59,931 nucleotides of DNA from Chryseobacterium gleum (GCA_945869405.1 CAMBPD010000002.1:1-59931), one strand, 5' to 3'; numbered from the stretch's first letter, positions 41,580-51,220 are shown. Translations and numbers: made by a program. Notes: a model not told the origin generated them from the sequence alone.

Positions 41580-42254
41580 ATGCTAAAAAAAGTATACTCC
41601 ATGAAACTTGTCGCCACTGGTTTTTTCATTGTGATGGCCTTGCTGAGCCAAGCTCAAAAGTTTGCCTACATAGACTCAAAATATGTTCTTAGTCACATTC
41701 CCGAATACCAACAAGCACAAGCTGAAATAAACAAGCTCAGTTCACAATGGCAAAAAGACATTGAGAACAAATACGAAACCATAGCCAAGCTTGAGACCTC
41801 ATTGCAGGCAGAGAAAATATTGCTCACCGACGAGATGAAGCAAAAGCGTGAGCTAGAGATTCAGACCAAGCGCCAAGAAGCCAAAGACATGCAAAAAAGT
41901 AAGTTCGGCATCAACGGCGAACTATTCAAGAAACGGGAAGAATTGGTGAAGCCCATACAAGATCAAATCTATGAGGCCATACAAGAGGTAGCCTCTACGA
42001 GTGCGTTGATGGTGGTGTTCGACAAATCCTCGGACAGTAACATGCTCTACACCAACCCTAAGCACGACATAAGTGATAAGGTACTCAAGAAAATGGGATT
42101 GAAACCAGGAGAAACACTTGATGATGAAGAGGGTGGCGAAGGTGGTGAGATTGATGAAGATGGACAAAAAACAGACAGCAAAGCTCCCGGTGCACCAGGA
42201 AAGAATGCGACGCCGCCCAAAGGAGGTGAGCGCGTACCGATAAAAGATAAATAA
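41580..42254 (+). CDS. OmpH/Skp family periplasmic chaperone with charged Gly/Pro-rich C-terminal tail
   Basis: FAYIDSKYVLSHIPEYQQAQAEINKLSSQWQKDIENKY; tail DDEEGGEGGEIDEDGQ... Confidence 0.92.
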   Translation: MLKKVYSMKLVATGFFIVMALLSQAQKFAYIDSKYVLSHIPEYQQAQAEINKLSSQWQKDIENKYETIAKLETSLQAEKILLTDEMKQKRELEIQTKRQEAKDMQKSKFGINGELFKKREELVKPIQDQIYEAIQEVASTSALMVVFDKSSDSNMLYTNPKHDISDKVLKKMGLKPGETLDDEEGGEGGEIDEDGQKTDSKAPGAPGKNATPPKGGERVPIKDK

Positions 42255-42265
42255 GAGAGTATACC

Positions 42266-42273
42266 TACATTTG
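42266..42273 (+). promoter_or_regulatory. Possible -7 promoter element upstream of second ompH
   Basis: TACATTTG 44 bp upstream of ATG 42318. Confidence 0.35.
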
Positions 42274-42317
42274 GCACGAAAATTCGAAACCGGATTTTCG
42301 AGATTTAATTTTTCGCT

Positions 42318-42851
42318 ATGATCAAAAAAACATCACTTATCACTTTGTTGTGCGCAGTCACATTCGCCACACAAGCACAAAAACTCGGTCACATCAACGG
42401 ACAAATGCTCGTAGAGCACATGCCCGAATACAAAACGGCCTACGACGAGTTGAGCACCTATAAAAAGCAATACGAAGATGCGTTGCTTGCAATGCGTGCC
42501 GAGTATGAGAAACTAATCGAAGACTTCAAGAAAGTTGAGCAAACCGCTCCAAAAGTGATTCTCGACACGAAAGTGAAAGAGATACAGACCAAAGAGCAAG
42601 GCATCTATGACTTCCAAGAACAAGCAAGCGCCGACGTATCTGCCGAAGAGCAACGGAAGGTTGCACCCATATTGGAGAAAGCCAAGCTTGCGATTGAAGA
42701 GGTGGCTAAGGCCAACAATTTCGTTTACATCTTCGACGCAGGAGCAGGATCGATGCTCTACATGGGCGGTGATGACATCACAAAATTGGTTTGCACCAAA
42801 ATTGGTATTGCTGATTTCACGAACGAAACGAAAGAAGCACCAAAAAAATAA
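42318..42851 (+). CDS. OmpH/Skp family periplasmic chaperone
   Basis: KLGHINGQMLVEHMPEYKTAYDELSTYKKQYEDALLAMRAEYEKLIEDF; tandem with the first OmpH. Confidence 0.93.
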   Translation: MIKKTSLITLLCAVTFATQAQKLGHINGQMLVEHMPEYKTAYDELSTYKKQYEDALLAMRAEYEKLIEDFKKVEQTAPKVILDTKVKEIQTKEQGIYDFQEQASADVSAEEQRKVAPILEKAKLAIEEVAKANNFVYIFDAGAGSMLYMGGDDITKLVCTKIGIADFTNETKEAPKK

Positions 42852-42905
42852 CAGAATACTTTTTTCTATGAGGCTCGGAGATATTCCGGGCCTTATTTTT
42901 AGGCC

Positions 42906-43709
42906 ATGAGCAAGGAAAACCCTATAGGTATATTCGACTCGGGTATTGGCGGGCTGACAGTTGCAAAGGCTATCCAACGCTTGCTACCCAACGAGTCATT
43001 AGTCTATTTCGGCGATACCGCCCACCTACCTTACGGAGACAAATCAAAAGAACTGATTGCTGAATATGCGGTCAGAATTACTCGATTTCTCCTCGAAGAG
43101 AAAAACTGTAAAGCCATCGTTATTGCATGCAACACGGCATCTGCTGCGGCATACGAAGCACTTCGCGATACCTATAAAGGGTCAGTTCCTGTAATAAACG
43201 TAATTGACCCGATGATTGAGGAAGTTATTGGTGATGACACCATGCGCAAAGTGGGTGTCATCGCAACAAAAACTACTGTCATCAGCGGTGTCTATCAAGA
43301 AAAATTTGCACGCCGAAAACCAACCCTAGAACTCTGCGCACTTGCTACGCCACTTCTTGCTTCTATGATTGAAGAGGGGTTTTATAACAGCACCATCAGC
43401 GAAGCGGTATTGAATGAATACTTGCGCAATCCAATGCTGGAAAACATCGATGGCTTAGTACTGGCGTGCACGCACTATCCACTTATCAAAAAAGAGATAG
43501 ATAACTTTTTCGGTGGTAAAGTCCGGATATTCGACTCTGCCGAAGTGGTGGCGAGAAAACTCAAGGGAATTCTCGAAAAAGAAAACCTCCTCAACATTTC
43601 ACGATCGCAGGAAAACCAATTTTTCGTCTCCGATTACACCTCTGCATTTGAAGCGGCAACCAAAATTTTCTTTAAAGAAGAAATCAGATTACAACTCTCT
43701 CGTTCATGA
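42906..43709 (+). CDS. murI: Glutamate racemase
   Basis: PIGIFDSGIGGLTVAKAI; IACNTASAAAYEAL; VLACTHYPLI. Confidence 0.97.
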   Translation: MSKENPIGIFDSGIGGLTVAKAIQRLLPNESLVYFGDTAHLPYGDKSKELIAEYAVRITRFLLEEKNCKAIVIACNTASAAAYEALRDTYKGSVPVINVIDPMIEEVIGDDTMRKVGVIATKTTVISGVYQEKFARRKPTLELCALATPLLASMIEEGFYNSTISEAVLNEYLRNPMLENIDGLVLACTHYPLIKKEIDNFFGGKVRIFDSAEVVARKLKGILEKENLLNISRSQENQFFVSDYTSAFEAATKIFFKEEIRLQLSRS

Positions 43710-44372
43710 CTCTACTGAGTCTGTTTTGACCTCCTCTGCAGAAGAACTAGTCTCTGACGCTTCGTCTTTCTTGGGGAAGAATCGGCGCTGAAAGAGCATT
43801 ATTAATACGATACCCATCGTAATACTTGCGTCGGCGATATTGAAAATCGGCGGGAAAATTTCTGAGTGCTCCAGTGGGTCGCTCCACGGCCAACATGCAG
43901 TGATATGAAACATATCCACAACGTTGCCCATCAAAGGCTTAGCGTAGCCCTCGTAGTTGAGCTCGGCCTTCCCAAAGTACATCGTGTAATCATTAAAGTC
44001 TGCATCGTAGGTAGAGCCGCGATCGAACATAAGACCGTACCCTAAGCTGTCGATAATGTTTCCCATTGCGCCTGCCACGATCATACTCACACAAAGTACA
44101 TAACCCCAATGCGCCTTTTCCTTGATTAAACGATACAAATACCAGGTGATACCAGATACCACCACCAAACGAAAAACGCTGAGAGCGAGCTTACCCGCAT
44201 CCCCAGGAATCATCCAACCGAAAGCCATGCCCGGATTTTCCACGAACTGCAGATCTAACCAACCTGGTAAAAGTGTTTTACTCTCTCCGTAATGGAAATT
44301 GAGCTTCACCCAGATCTTTAATGCCTGATCAAGGATAAGTACTGTAAAAATGGTGAGGAGTGCTTTCTTCAA
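43704..44372 (-). CDS. lspA: Lipoprotein signal peptidase (signal peptidase II)
   Basis: ILDQALKIWVKLNF; GAMGNIIDSLGYGLMFD; FNIADASITMGIVLIML (catalytic Asp motifs). Confidence 0.95.
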   Translation of the reverse strand: MKKALLTIFTVLILDQALKIWVKLNFHYGESKTLLPGWLDLQFVENPGMAFGWMIPGDAGKLALSVFRLVVVSGITWYLYRLIKEKAHWGYVLCVSMIVAGAMGNIIDSLGYGLMFDRGSTYDADFNDYTMYFGKAELNYEGYAKPLMGNVVDMFHITACWPWSDPLEHSEIFPPIFNIADASITMGIVLIMLFQRRFFPKKDEASETSSSAEEVKTDSVES

Positions 44373-44446
44373 GGAACAAAAGAAAAAGGAGTGAAAACGA
44401 TTGGCTTCTATAGCCTACGATTTCACTCCAATGTTTTCAAAAATTA

Positions 44447-45688
44447 TTACTGCATGTTCTTCGCCTCGATGCTCAAGGTAGCGTGAGGAACCAAGCGCAG
44501 GCGCTCCTTGGGAATTAACTTACCCGTTACTCGGCACATGCCATAGGTCTTGTTCTTTATTCTCAGCAGCGCATTCTCGAGGTTTACAATAAACTTCTCT
44601 TGGCGTGCAGCCAACTGAGAGAGTTCTTCACGATTCATTGTCTCGCTGCCGTCTTCCATCATTTTAAATGTTGGGGCCGTATCGTCGGTTGAATTATCAC
44701 CATCATGCGAGAGTGATTGCTTCAACTCGTCCAAATCTGCCTTTGCAATCTTCAACTTATCGAGCACTAGAACTTCAAAATCTTTTAAATCTTTGTCTGA
44801 ATAACGTAAATCAATCATCCTCTTCTTTTCCTCCTCTTTTATCATTGGTGCAGCGACAACTGCGGGTTTAACTTCCTCCTTCTTTAGTGCGGGAGCTGGT
44901 GTAGGCTTTGGTGCTGGAGCTGGCTTGCTCACCACTGCAGGTTTCGCCGCTGGAATTGCCACAGGCTTTACTGCGGGTTTTACAACGGCCTTTGCAACAG
45001 GCTTAGCAACGACCTTCACTGTCGGTTTCACTGCCACCTTAACAACCTTCACCGGCACGATTTTCTTTGCAACCGTCTTTTTGACTATGCTCTTGGCCAC
45101 CGCTTTCGTTGGCTTCTTAGCACTGATTTTCTTGTTTGCTGGCTTACGAATTACCGCCTTCTTCGCAACAGGTCTTTTGGCAACCGCTTTTTTCGCAACA
45201 ACCTTCTTAGCAACAGCCTTCTTAGCAACAGCCTTCTTCGCAACAACCTTTTTCGCAACAACCTTTTTTGCAACAACCTTCTTCGCAACAACCTTTTTTG
45301 CAACAACCTTTTTCGCAACAACTTTTTTAGCCGCTACCTTTTTAGCTACTGGTTTCTTTGCAATTGGCTTGGCGACTTTCTTAACTGGCTTCGCACTCTT
45401 TTTTACTGGTTTAGCCGCTTTCTTCGGGGCAGCCTTTTTAGCGATTGGCTTTTTTGCCAAGGCCTTTTTAGCTACGACCTTAATCACCGGCTTGCCCGCT
45501 TTTTTCGGGGCAACCTTTTTCACTGCTTTAGCTACACTCTTTTTTGCCACTGGCGTCGCTGTTTTCTTGACAGGCTTTACCGGCTTTTTTGCTGGTGCAA
45601 CAGACTTCTTTACTGGCAATGCCTTAGCAGGAGCCTTTTTCACAGGCTTCTTAGGTGCAGGCTTTTTGGCTACTTTTTTTGCTGCCAT
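44447..45688 (-). CDS. DksA/TraR-like protein with long histone-H1-like Lys/Ala/Val/Pro N-terminal tail
   Basis: C-terminal part LRYSDKDLKDFEVLVLDKLKIAKADLDELKQSL...ALLRIKNKTYGMCRVTGKLIPKERLRLVPHATLSIEAKNMQ; N-terminal (K/A/V/P)n repeats; between lspA and ileS. Confidence 0.9.
   Translation of the reverse strand: MAAKKVAKKPAPKKPVKKAPAKALPVKKSVAPAKKPVKPVKKTATPVAKKSVAKAVKKVAPKKAGKPVIKVVAKKALAKKPIAKKAAPKKAAKPVKKSAKPVKKVAKPIAKKPVAKKVAAKKVVAKKVVAKKVVAKKVVAKKVVAKKVVAKKAVAKKAVAKKVVAKKAVAKRPVAKKAVIRKPANKKISAKKPTKAVAKSIVKKTVAKKIVPVKVVKVAVKPTVKVVAKPVAKAVVKPAVKPVAIPAAKPAVVSKPAPAPKPTPAPALKKEEVKPAVVAAPMIKEEEKKRMIDLRYSDKDLKDFEVLVLDKLKIAKADLDELKQSLSHDGDNSTDDTAPTFKMMEDGSETMNREELSQLAARQEKFIVNLENALLRIKNKTYGMCRVTGKLIPKERLRLVPHATLSIEAKNMQ
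45193..45335. repeat. Degenerate 15-bp tandem repeat encoding KKVVA/KKAVA
   Basis: Plus strand (TTCGCAACAACCTTT)n, about nine to ten copies, in frame with the DksA-like CDS on the minus strand. Confidence 0.9.
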
Positions 45689-45698
45689 GGTTGGTGTG

Positions 45699-48600
45699 TT
45701 AGTTTAGTTTGAAAAGTGCAATTTTTGTCGATTTACCTTCCTCAATTTCAACATCATATCCCTCATCAAGGGTTTCCATCAACTCAAGGGCCTCGGCCAA
45801 AATCTGAGTGCGAATATATTCTGAATTCGATGCCACCGCTTCACGAATTGCATCGCTTGTTATTATTTTCACGTTTATACGGTCAGTGACCTCAAAACCA
45901 GCCTCTTTGCGGAGATTTTGTACGCGATTTACTATCTCCCTAGCCACACCTTCGTTACGCAAGTCGTCGTCCAACATGATGTCGAGGGCCACCGTAAGAG
46001 GACCGTCGTTGGCCACCTTCCAACCCGGTATATCCACCGGTATAATTTCTACATCTTCCGAAACAAGCTCAATGGCTTCACCTTCGATAGAGAGTTCAAA
46101 TCGACCTTTTGTCTCTAAAGCGACAATAATCGCATCGGCCTGCTCCGCGGCAAAAGCCTGAACAGCCTTCATGTGCTTACCGCACTTCTTGCCCAGCGTT
46201 TTGAAGTTGAGTTTGAGGTTCTTCACAATACGTGCTTGCGATTCATCCACTAAATCCAAGTGCTTCACGTTGGTTTCGGCAAGTATGATGTCGGCCACAG
46301 CTTCAATGCGCTGCTGGTCTCGGTGCTGAAGCACAGGGATGCGGATGGCTCTTAACGGCTGGCGAACGCGCAGATTTTCCTTCTTCCGAATAGACAATAC
46401 CATGGAAGAAATCTTTTGTGCAAAATCCATTCGACTTTCCAACTCATCATCAATCTTCGACACATCGGCACGCACCAACAAGCTCAAATGGACCGACTCA
46501 TAATTCAACCCCATGTTTACCTGAGTTGCTTTCGTGCGGGCTGTTTCGGTAAGGTTTCGGTACAACCAATCCGAAAAGAAAGGTGCAAATGGCGACGCCA
46601 ATTGAGCTACAGTCACCAGGCACTCGTGCAGTGTCTGATAGGCCGCTTGCTTATCGGTGCTCAACTCTCCGTGCCAGAAACGCTTACGCGACAATCTCAC
46701 ATACCAATTGGATAGATGCGCATCCACAAACTCCTCTATTGCCCTGGCCGCAGTGGTCGGGTTGAAATCGTCGAGGTTCTCTGTAACCGTGCGCATCAGG
46801 TTATTGAGCTTGGATATAATCCAGCGATCCAGTTCGCTGCGGTCGCTGAGCGCTATAGTGTTGTTGCCATCAATTACGTAATGGTCGATATTGGCATAAA
46901 TGGCGAAGAAGCCATAGGTGTTGTATAGTGTACCAAAGAATTTTCGTTGGACCTCGGCAATGCCCTCTAGGTCAAACTTCAAATTATCCCAAGGCTGTGC
47001 ATTGGTAATCATATACCATCGTGTAGCATCAGGCCCGTACTTGGCCATGGTAGTAAATGGGTCAACCGCATTGCCCAAACGCTTCGACATCTTGTTGCCG
47101 TTTTTATCGAGCACCAAACCATTCGAAATAACATTTTTGTAGGCTACTGAATCAAAACACATGGTTGCGATTGCGTGCAGCGTGTAGAACCAACCGCGAG
47201 TTTGATCGACTCCTTCGGCGATATAATCAGCGGGGAAGGCTTTTCGTGTATCAATTAGTTCTTTGTTTTCGAATGGGTAGTGAAGCTGCGCATAGGGCAT
47301 TGCTCCGCTGTCGAACCATACATCGATTAGATCCGACTCGCGCTGCATTGGTTTTCCCGAAGGCGACACGAGCACTATTTCATCGGCATACGGCTTGTGC
47401 AAATCGAATTGATCGTAGTTGGCCTTGGTGTTGTCGCCAGGCATAAAACCCTTGAGCGGGTTTTCCGTCATTACACCTGCCCCTACACTCTTTTCAATTT
47501 CCAGCTTCAACTCCTCTGCGCTTCCCACGCACATCGTTTCTTCTCCATCGGCGGTGCGCCATATAGGCAGGGGAATTCCCCAAAAACGAGAGCGTGATAA
47601 GTTCCAATCGTTCGCGTTTTCCAGCCAATTGCCAAACCTGCCTGTACCGGTCGACTCGGGCTTCCAGTGAATGGAGTTGTTGAGCTCTACCATACGATCT
47701 CGAACCTGCGGAACCTTGATAAACCAAGAGTCGAGGGGGTAATACAAGATAGGCTTGTCGGTGCGCCAACAATGGGGGTAATTATGATCGTATTTTTCTT
47801 TCTTAAATAGTTTGTTTTCGTTTTGCAACTTCAGGCAGATGCGTTCGTCGACACTCAGATAATTCAACTTTGAGGTGTCTTTGATGAAGCCTCCTAAACT
47901 GGCTTTTTGACGTTCCAATTCAATGGCCTTCTCTGCTTCAGAACAATAATCTTCCTTCACATATTCCTCTCCATACAGAAATACCCCATCGCTCACCTGG
48001 GGCAAGAATCGACCTCGACGATCTACGAGCGTCAAGGAGTCAATCCCATTTTGTTTTGCTATACGAAAGTCATCGGCACCAAAAGAAGGCGCAATGTGTA
48101 CGATTCCTGTGCCGTCTTCGGTGGTCACAAAATCGCCAATGATCACCCGAAACGCATCACCTTCAGGCTGCACAAATGGCAACAATTGATGGTAGTGTGT
48201 GCCTTCCAAATCGGCTCCAGTGAAGGATGCGGCGACCTCGTAGGGCACTTGCTTATCGCCTAGCTTGTACTCTTCGAACTTCAATTCGTCTTGGGCAGTA
48301 TTGAAATACTTACTCATGAGTGCCTTGGCAAGCACAACTTGCACGAGGGCTCCAGAATAGTGGTTGATGGTTTTTACTAAAACATACTCAATGCTCTTTC
48401 CTACTGCAAGGGCGGTATTGCTTGGTAGTGTCCAGGGTGTAGTTGTCCAGGCAAGGATGAATGTTGGCAGACCAGATGCCTTAAGTTGCTGAAGTGGTGT
48501 TTCCTTCACTTCAAACATCGCTACCGCAGAGGTGTCCTTCACGTTCTTGTAACAGCCCGGCTGATTGATCTCATGCGAGCTGAGGCCCGTGCCTGCGGCC

Positions 48601-49154
48601 GGTGAAAAAGGTTGAATGGTGTAGCCCTTGTAAAGCAAGCCCTTGTTGAACATCTGCTGCAACAACCACCATACACTTTCAATGTATTTATTGTCGTAGG
48701 TTATGTAAGGGTCTGTCATGTCGACCCAATAGCCCATAACCCGAGTGAGCTCTTCCCACTTATCGGTATACTTCATCACCTCTCTTCTGCAAGCGAGGTT
48801 ATACTCTTCGACGGTAATTTTCTTACCAATATCTTCCTTGGTAATACCAAGAGTTTTTTCTACTGCAAGTTCGATGGGTAAACCATGAGTATCCCAGCCG
48901 GCCTTGCGCTTTACCTGCTTTCCATTGAGTGTTTGATAGCGACAGAAAATATCCTTGATGGTGCGCGCCATGACGTGGTGAATACCTGGCATGCCATTGG
49001 CACTCGGCGGACCTTCGTAAAACACAAAAGGATTGTCGGCACTGCGTTCATCGATGCTGCGCTGAAAAATGTGTTCTGATTCCCAAAAGGCACTCACTTC
49101 GTCGGCTATTGCCGGCAACTGAAGACCTTTGAATTCGCGATATACTTGAGCCAT
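45699..49154 (-). CDS. ileS: Isoleucyl-tRNA synthetase
   Basis: YEGPPSANGMPGIHHVMARTIKDIFCRYQTLNGKQVKRKAGWDTHGLP; NKMSKRLGN KMSKS motif. Confidence 0.98.
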   Translation of the reverse strand: MAQVYREFKGLQLPAIADEVSAFWESEHIFQRSIDERSADNPFVFYEGPPSANGMPGIHHVMARTIKDIFCRYQTLNGKQVKRKAGWDTHGLPIELAVEKTLGITKEDIGKKITVEEYNLACRREVMKYTDKWEELTRVMGYWVDMTDPYITYDNKYIESVWWLLQQMFNKGLLYKGYTIQPFSPAAGTGLSSHEINQPGCYKNVKDTSAVAMFEVKETPLQQLKASGLPTFILAWTTTPWTLPSNTALAVGKSIEYVLVKTINHYSGALVQVVLAKALMSKYFNTAQDELKFEEYKLGDKQVPYEVAASFTGADLEGTHYHQLLPFVQPEGDAFRVIIGDFVTTEDGTGIVHIAPSFGADDFRIAKQNGIDSLTLVDRRGRFLPQVSDGVFLYGEEYVKEDYCSEAEKAIELERQKASLGGFIKDTSKLNYLSVDERICLKLQNENKLFKKEKYDHNYPHCWRTDKPILYYPLDSWFIKVPQVRDRMVELNNSIHWKPESTGTGRFGNWLENANDWNLSRSRFWGIPLPIWRTADGEETMCVGSAEELKLEIEKSVGAGVMTENPLKGFMPGDNTKANYDQFDLHKPYADEIVLVSPSGKPMQRESDLIDVWFDSGAMPYAQLHYPFENKELIDTRKAFPADYIAEGVDQTRGWFYTLHAIATMCFDSVAYKNVISNGLVLDKNGNKMSKRLGNAVDPFTTMAKYGPDATRWYMITNAQPWDNLKFDLEGIAEVQRKFFGTLYNTYGFFAIYANIDHYVIDGNNTIALSDRSELDRWIISKLNNLMRTVTENLDDFNPTTAARAIEEFVDAHLSNWYVRLSRKRFWHGELSTDKQAAYQTLHECLVTVAQLASPFAPFFSDWLYRNLTETARTKATQVNMGLNYESVHLSLLVRADVSKIDDELESRMDFAQKISSMVLSIRKKENLRVRQPLRAIRIPVLQHRDQQRIEAVADIILAETNVKHLDLVDESQARIVKNLKLNFKTLGKKCGKHMKAVQAFAAEQADAIIVALETKGRFELSIEGEAIELVSEDVEIIPVDIPGWKVANDGPLTVALDIMLDDDLRNEGVAREIVNRVQNLRKEAGFEVTDRINVKIITSDAIREAVASNSEYIRTQILAEALELMETLDEGYDVEIEEGKSTKIALFKLN

Positions 49155-49192
49155 GATAGGGTATGGAAAGGTGCGCGAAGATAGGAAGAAAG

Positions 49193-49273
49193 GGTGAAGC
49201 GGTGAAGCAGTGAAGGAGTAAGCCCCTCGATACTATTTCACTATTTCACCCTCTCACCATTTCACCATTTCAC
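49193..49273. repeat. Inverted pair of tandem octamer arrays between pyk and ileS
   Basis: GGTGAAGC-GGTGAAGC-AGTGAAGG (49193-49216) and TATTTCAC-TATTTCAC-CCTCTCAC-CATTTCAC-CATTTCAC (49234-49273). Confidence 0.85.
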
Positions 49274-50691
49274 TAAACTTTAGATATCTTAATCATATTC
49301 GTCATGCCCTGCTCACTGATGGGCATTGAGGCCAGGTGAATGATGAATTCACCTTCATTGATGAGATTATTTTTCTTGAGGAAGAAGCGAATGTCGGCAA
49401 TGGTTTGGTCTGTGCTCACCATTTTATCGTAGTGAAAAGCGTGCACTCCCCACACCAAGCTCATCTGTGTAAGAATTTTTTTGTTGCTTGTGAAAACGAA
49501 AATATTCGCATTGGGTCTCCAACTCGAAATGCGGTAGCCTGTATATCCGCTAAACGACATGGTTACCAGCGCAGAGGCCTTTACACGAGCTGCTAATCGG
49601 CAGGCACTGTAACATACGCTGTCGGTCATAAAGCGACTGACGTCAATATCAGTTGGCATTTCTTCATTGTAATAAATGCCCCCGTAGGTCTCGGCTTCCG
49701 TGATGATGTTATTCATGATTCTGATGGCCTCTGAGGGATATTTTCCTACGGAGGTTTCGCCACTGAGCATCACCGCATCGGCGCCATCGAGCACTGCGTT
49801 GGCCACATCGGTAACCTCGGCACGGGTTGGGGTCATGTTTGTAATCATGCTCTCCATCATTTGAGTAGCTACGATTACCGGCTTAGCTGCCGCAACACAT
49901 TTTTTTACAATCTTCTTTTGGATGAGCGGTACTCGCTCTAGTGGTATTTCAACGCCTAGGTCGCCACGTGCAACCATCACTGCATCGGATTCGCGTATGA
50001 TGTCGTCTATCTGTTCAACGGCCTCAGGTTTTTCAATTTTGGCAACAACCTTCGCGTGCTTGTTTGAGCGCGCAATTATTTCTTTCAGTGCCACAACATC
50101 CGCTGCATTGCGAACAAAGGACAGACCTATCCAATCGACATCATTCTGCAAGGCAAATTCCAAATCCGACAAATCTTTCTCAGACAATGAAGGAAGAGAA
50201 ACCTTCGTGTTGGGCAGATTTAATCCCTTTTTCGACGAAAGCGGACCTCCTTGTACAATTAAACACTCAACAGTATCCAGGCCGTTGGTAGACAAAATAT
50301 TCATTGCTAGCTTGCCGTCGTCGAGCAGCACTCTTTCTCCAGCTTTTACATCTTGAGCAAACTCTTTGTAATTGGTATAAATAACCTTGTCGGTTCCTAT
50401 TTGCTTTGTGGTTGAGATGATGATTTTATTGCCCGCAACAATTTCCACGCAGCCATTTTCCATTTCACCCACGCGGAGTTTGGGGCCCTGCAAATCTGCC
50501 AGTATTGATGTGTTTATGCCTAGTTCCTTATTGATTTCACGAATGTTGTCGACTACCTTTTGATGGTCTTCATAGGAGCCATGCGAAAAGTTTAATCGGG
50601 CCACATCGAGGCCATTGAGGATCATCTGCTTGAGCACTTCTTTGGAGCTACTGCTCGGGCCTATGGTGGCCACTGTTTTTGTCTTGTTCAT
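49273..50691 (-). CDS. pyk: Pyruvate kinase
   Basis: KTVATIGPSSSSKEVLKQMILNGLDVARLNFSHGSYEDH; MVARGDLGVEIPLERVPLIQKKIV. Confidence 0.98.
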   Translation of the reverse strand: MNKTKTVATIGPSSSSKEVLKQMILNGLDVARLNFSHGSYEDHQKVVDNIREINKELGINTSILADLQGPKLRVGEMENGCVEIVAGNKIIISTTKQIGTDKVIYTNYKEFAQDVKAGERVLLDDGKLAMNILSTNGLDTVECLIVQGGPLSSKKGLNLPNTKVSLPSLSEKDLSDLEFALQNDVDWIGLSFVRNAADVVALKEIIARSNKHAKVVAKIEKPEAVEQIDDIIRESDAVMVARGDLGVEIPLERVPLIQKKIVKKCVAAAKPVIVATQMMESMITNMTPTRAEVTDVANAVLDGADAVMLSGETSVGKYPSEAIRIMNNIITEAETYGGIYYNEEMPTDIDVSRFMTDSVCYSACRLAARVKASALVTMSFSGYTGYRISSWRPNANIFVFTSNKKILTQMSLVWGVHAFHYDKMVSTDQTIADIRFFLKKNNLINEGEFIIHLASMPISEQGMTNMIKISKV

Positions 50692-50701
50692 GGGTAGAAT
50701 A

Positions 50702-51121
50702 TCACCTGTCTTCATCGAGCAGGTTACTTTTAAATTTTAGCTTGTCGACATTTTGCAACTGAAAAGCCAGGACAAGTTTGGTTTCTCGTAATTCGTTAAA
50801 AAGCGCCTCCATAGTCGACTCTGACGGCTGCTCGATTTTCAAAATATAATCGAACTGAGCCATGTCGGGCATGAATGTGCCTTCTGGTGTTTTATTATCG
50901 ATCAATGTGAACACGGTATGATCTACCGGGTGCACCCAACGAAACCTGGCATGCTGAGTGGTGGAGCGTTTTCCCTCGGCTACAGCATCTTGAATGCGCA
51001 CAAGGCGCCAACCCATTTGTTTGTTGAGCGACCAAGCCAAGCGATAGTCTTTTTCATGACTACTTACACCGATGATTTCGAAATCATATTCTTCTTCTAT
51101 TTCGAGGGTGTGAAAGGCCAC
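50702..51121 (-). CDS. IPExxxVDY family protein
   Basis: Small protein upstream of pyk: DFEIIGVSSHEKDYRLAWSLNKQMGWRL...FTLIDNKTPEGTFMPDMAQFDYILKIE. Confidence 0.75.
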   Translation of the reverse strand: MAFHTLEIEEEYDFEIIGVSSHEKDYRLAWSLNKQMGWRLVRIQDAVAEGKRSTTQHARFRWVHPVDHTVFTLIDNKTPEGTFMPDMAQFDYILKIEQPSESTMEALFNELRETKLVLAFQLQNVDKLKFKSNLLDEDR

Positions 51122-51220
51122 TTACTGTATCATTTACAGGCAGACTATTGCTGAGGTTGCTGAATGCTAAATTCGATGTAAAACTGCTCTATGCAACAGA
51201 GCCATTAGAAAACTTATACG

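Noticed and set aside
45193-45335. CRISPR-like or non-coding repeat array
   Set aside because: Units are contiguous 15-mers without spacers and encode an in-frame KKVVA peptide repeat.
44925-45707. 260-aa plus-strand ORF rich in FFATTFLAT repeats
   Set aside because: Exact antisense shadow of the Lys/Ala repeat region of the DksA-like gene; low complexity with no independent support.
49193-49273. Octamer array as CRISPR or ordinary terminator
   Set aside because: 8-bp units without spacers rule out CRISPR; no U tract after the hairpin on the transcribed strand, so kept as an unexplained repeat element.
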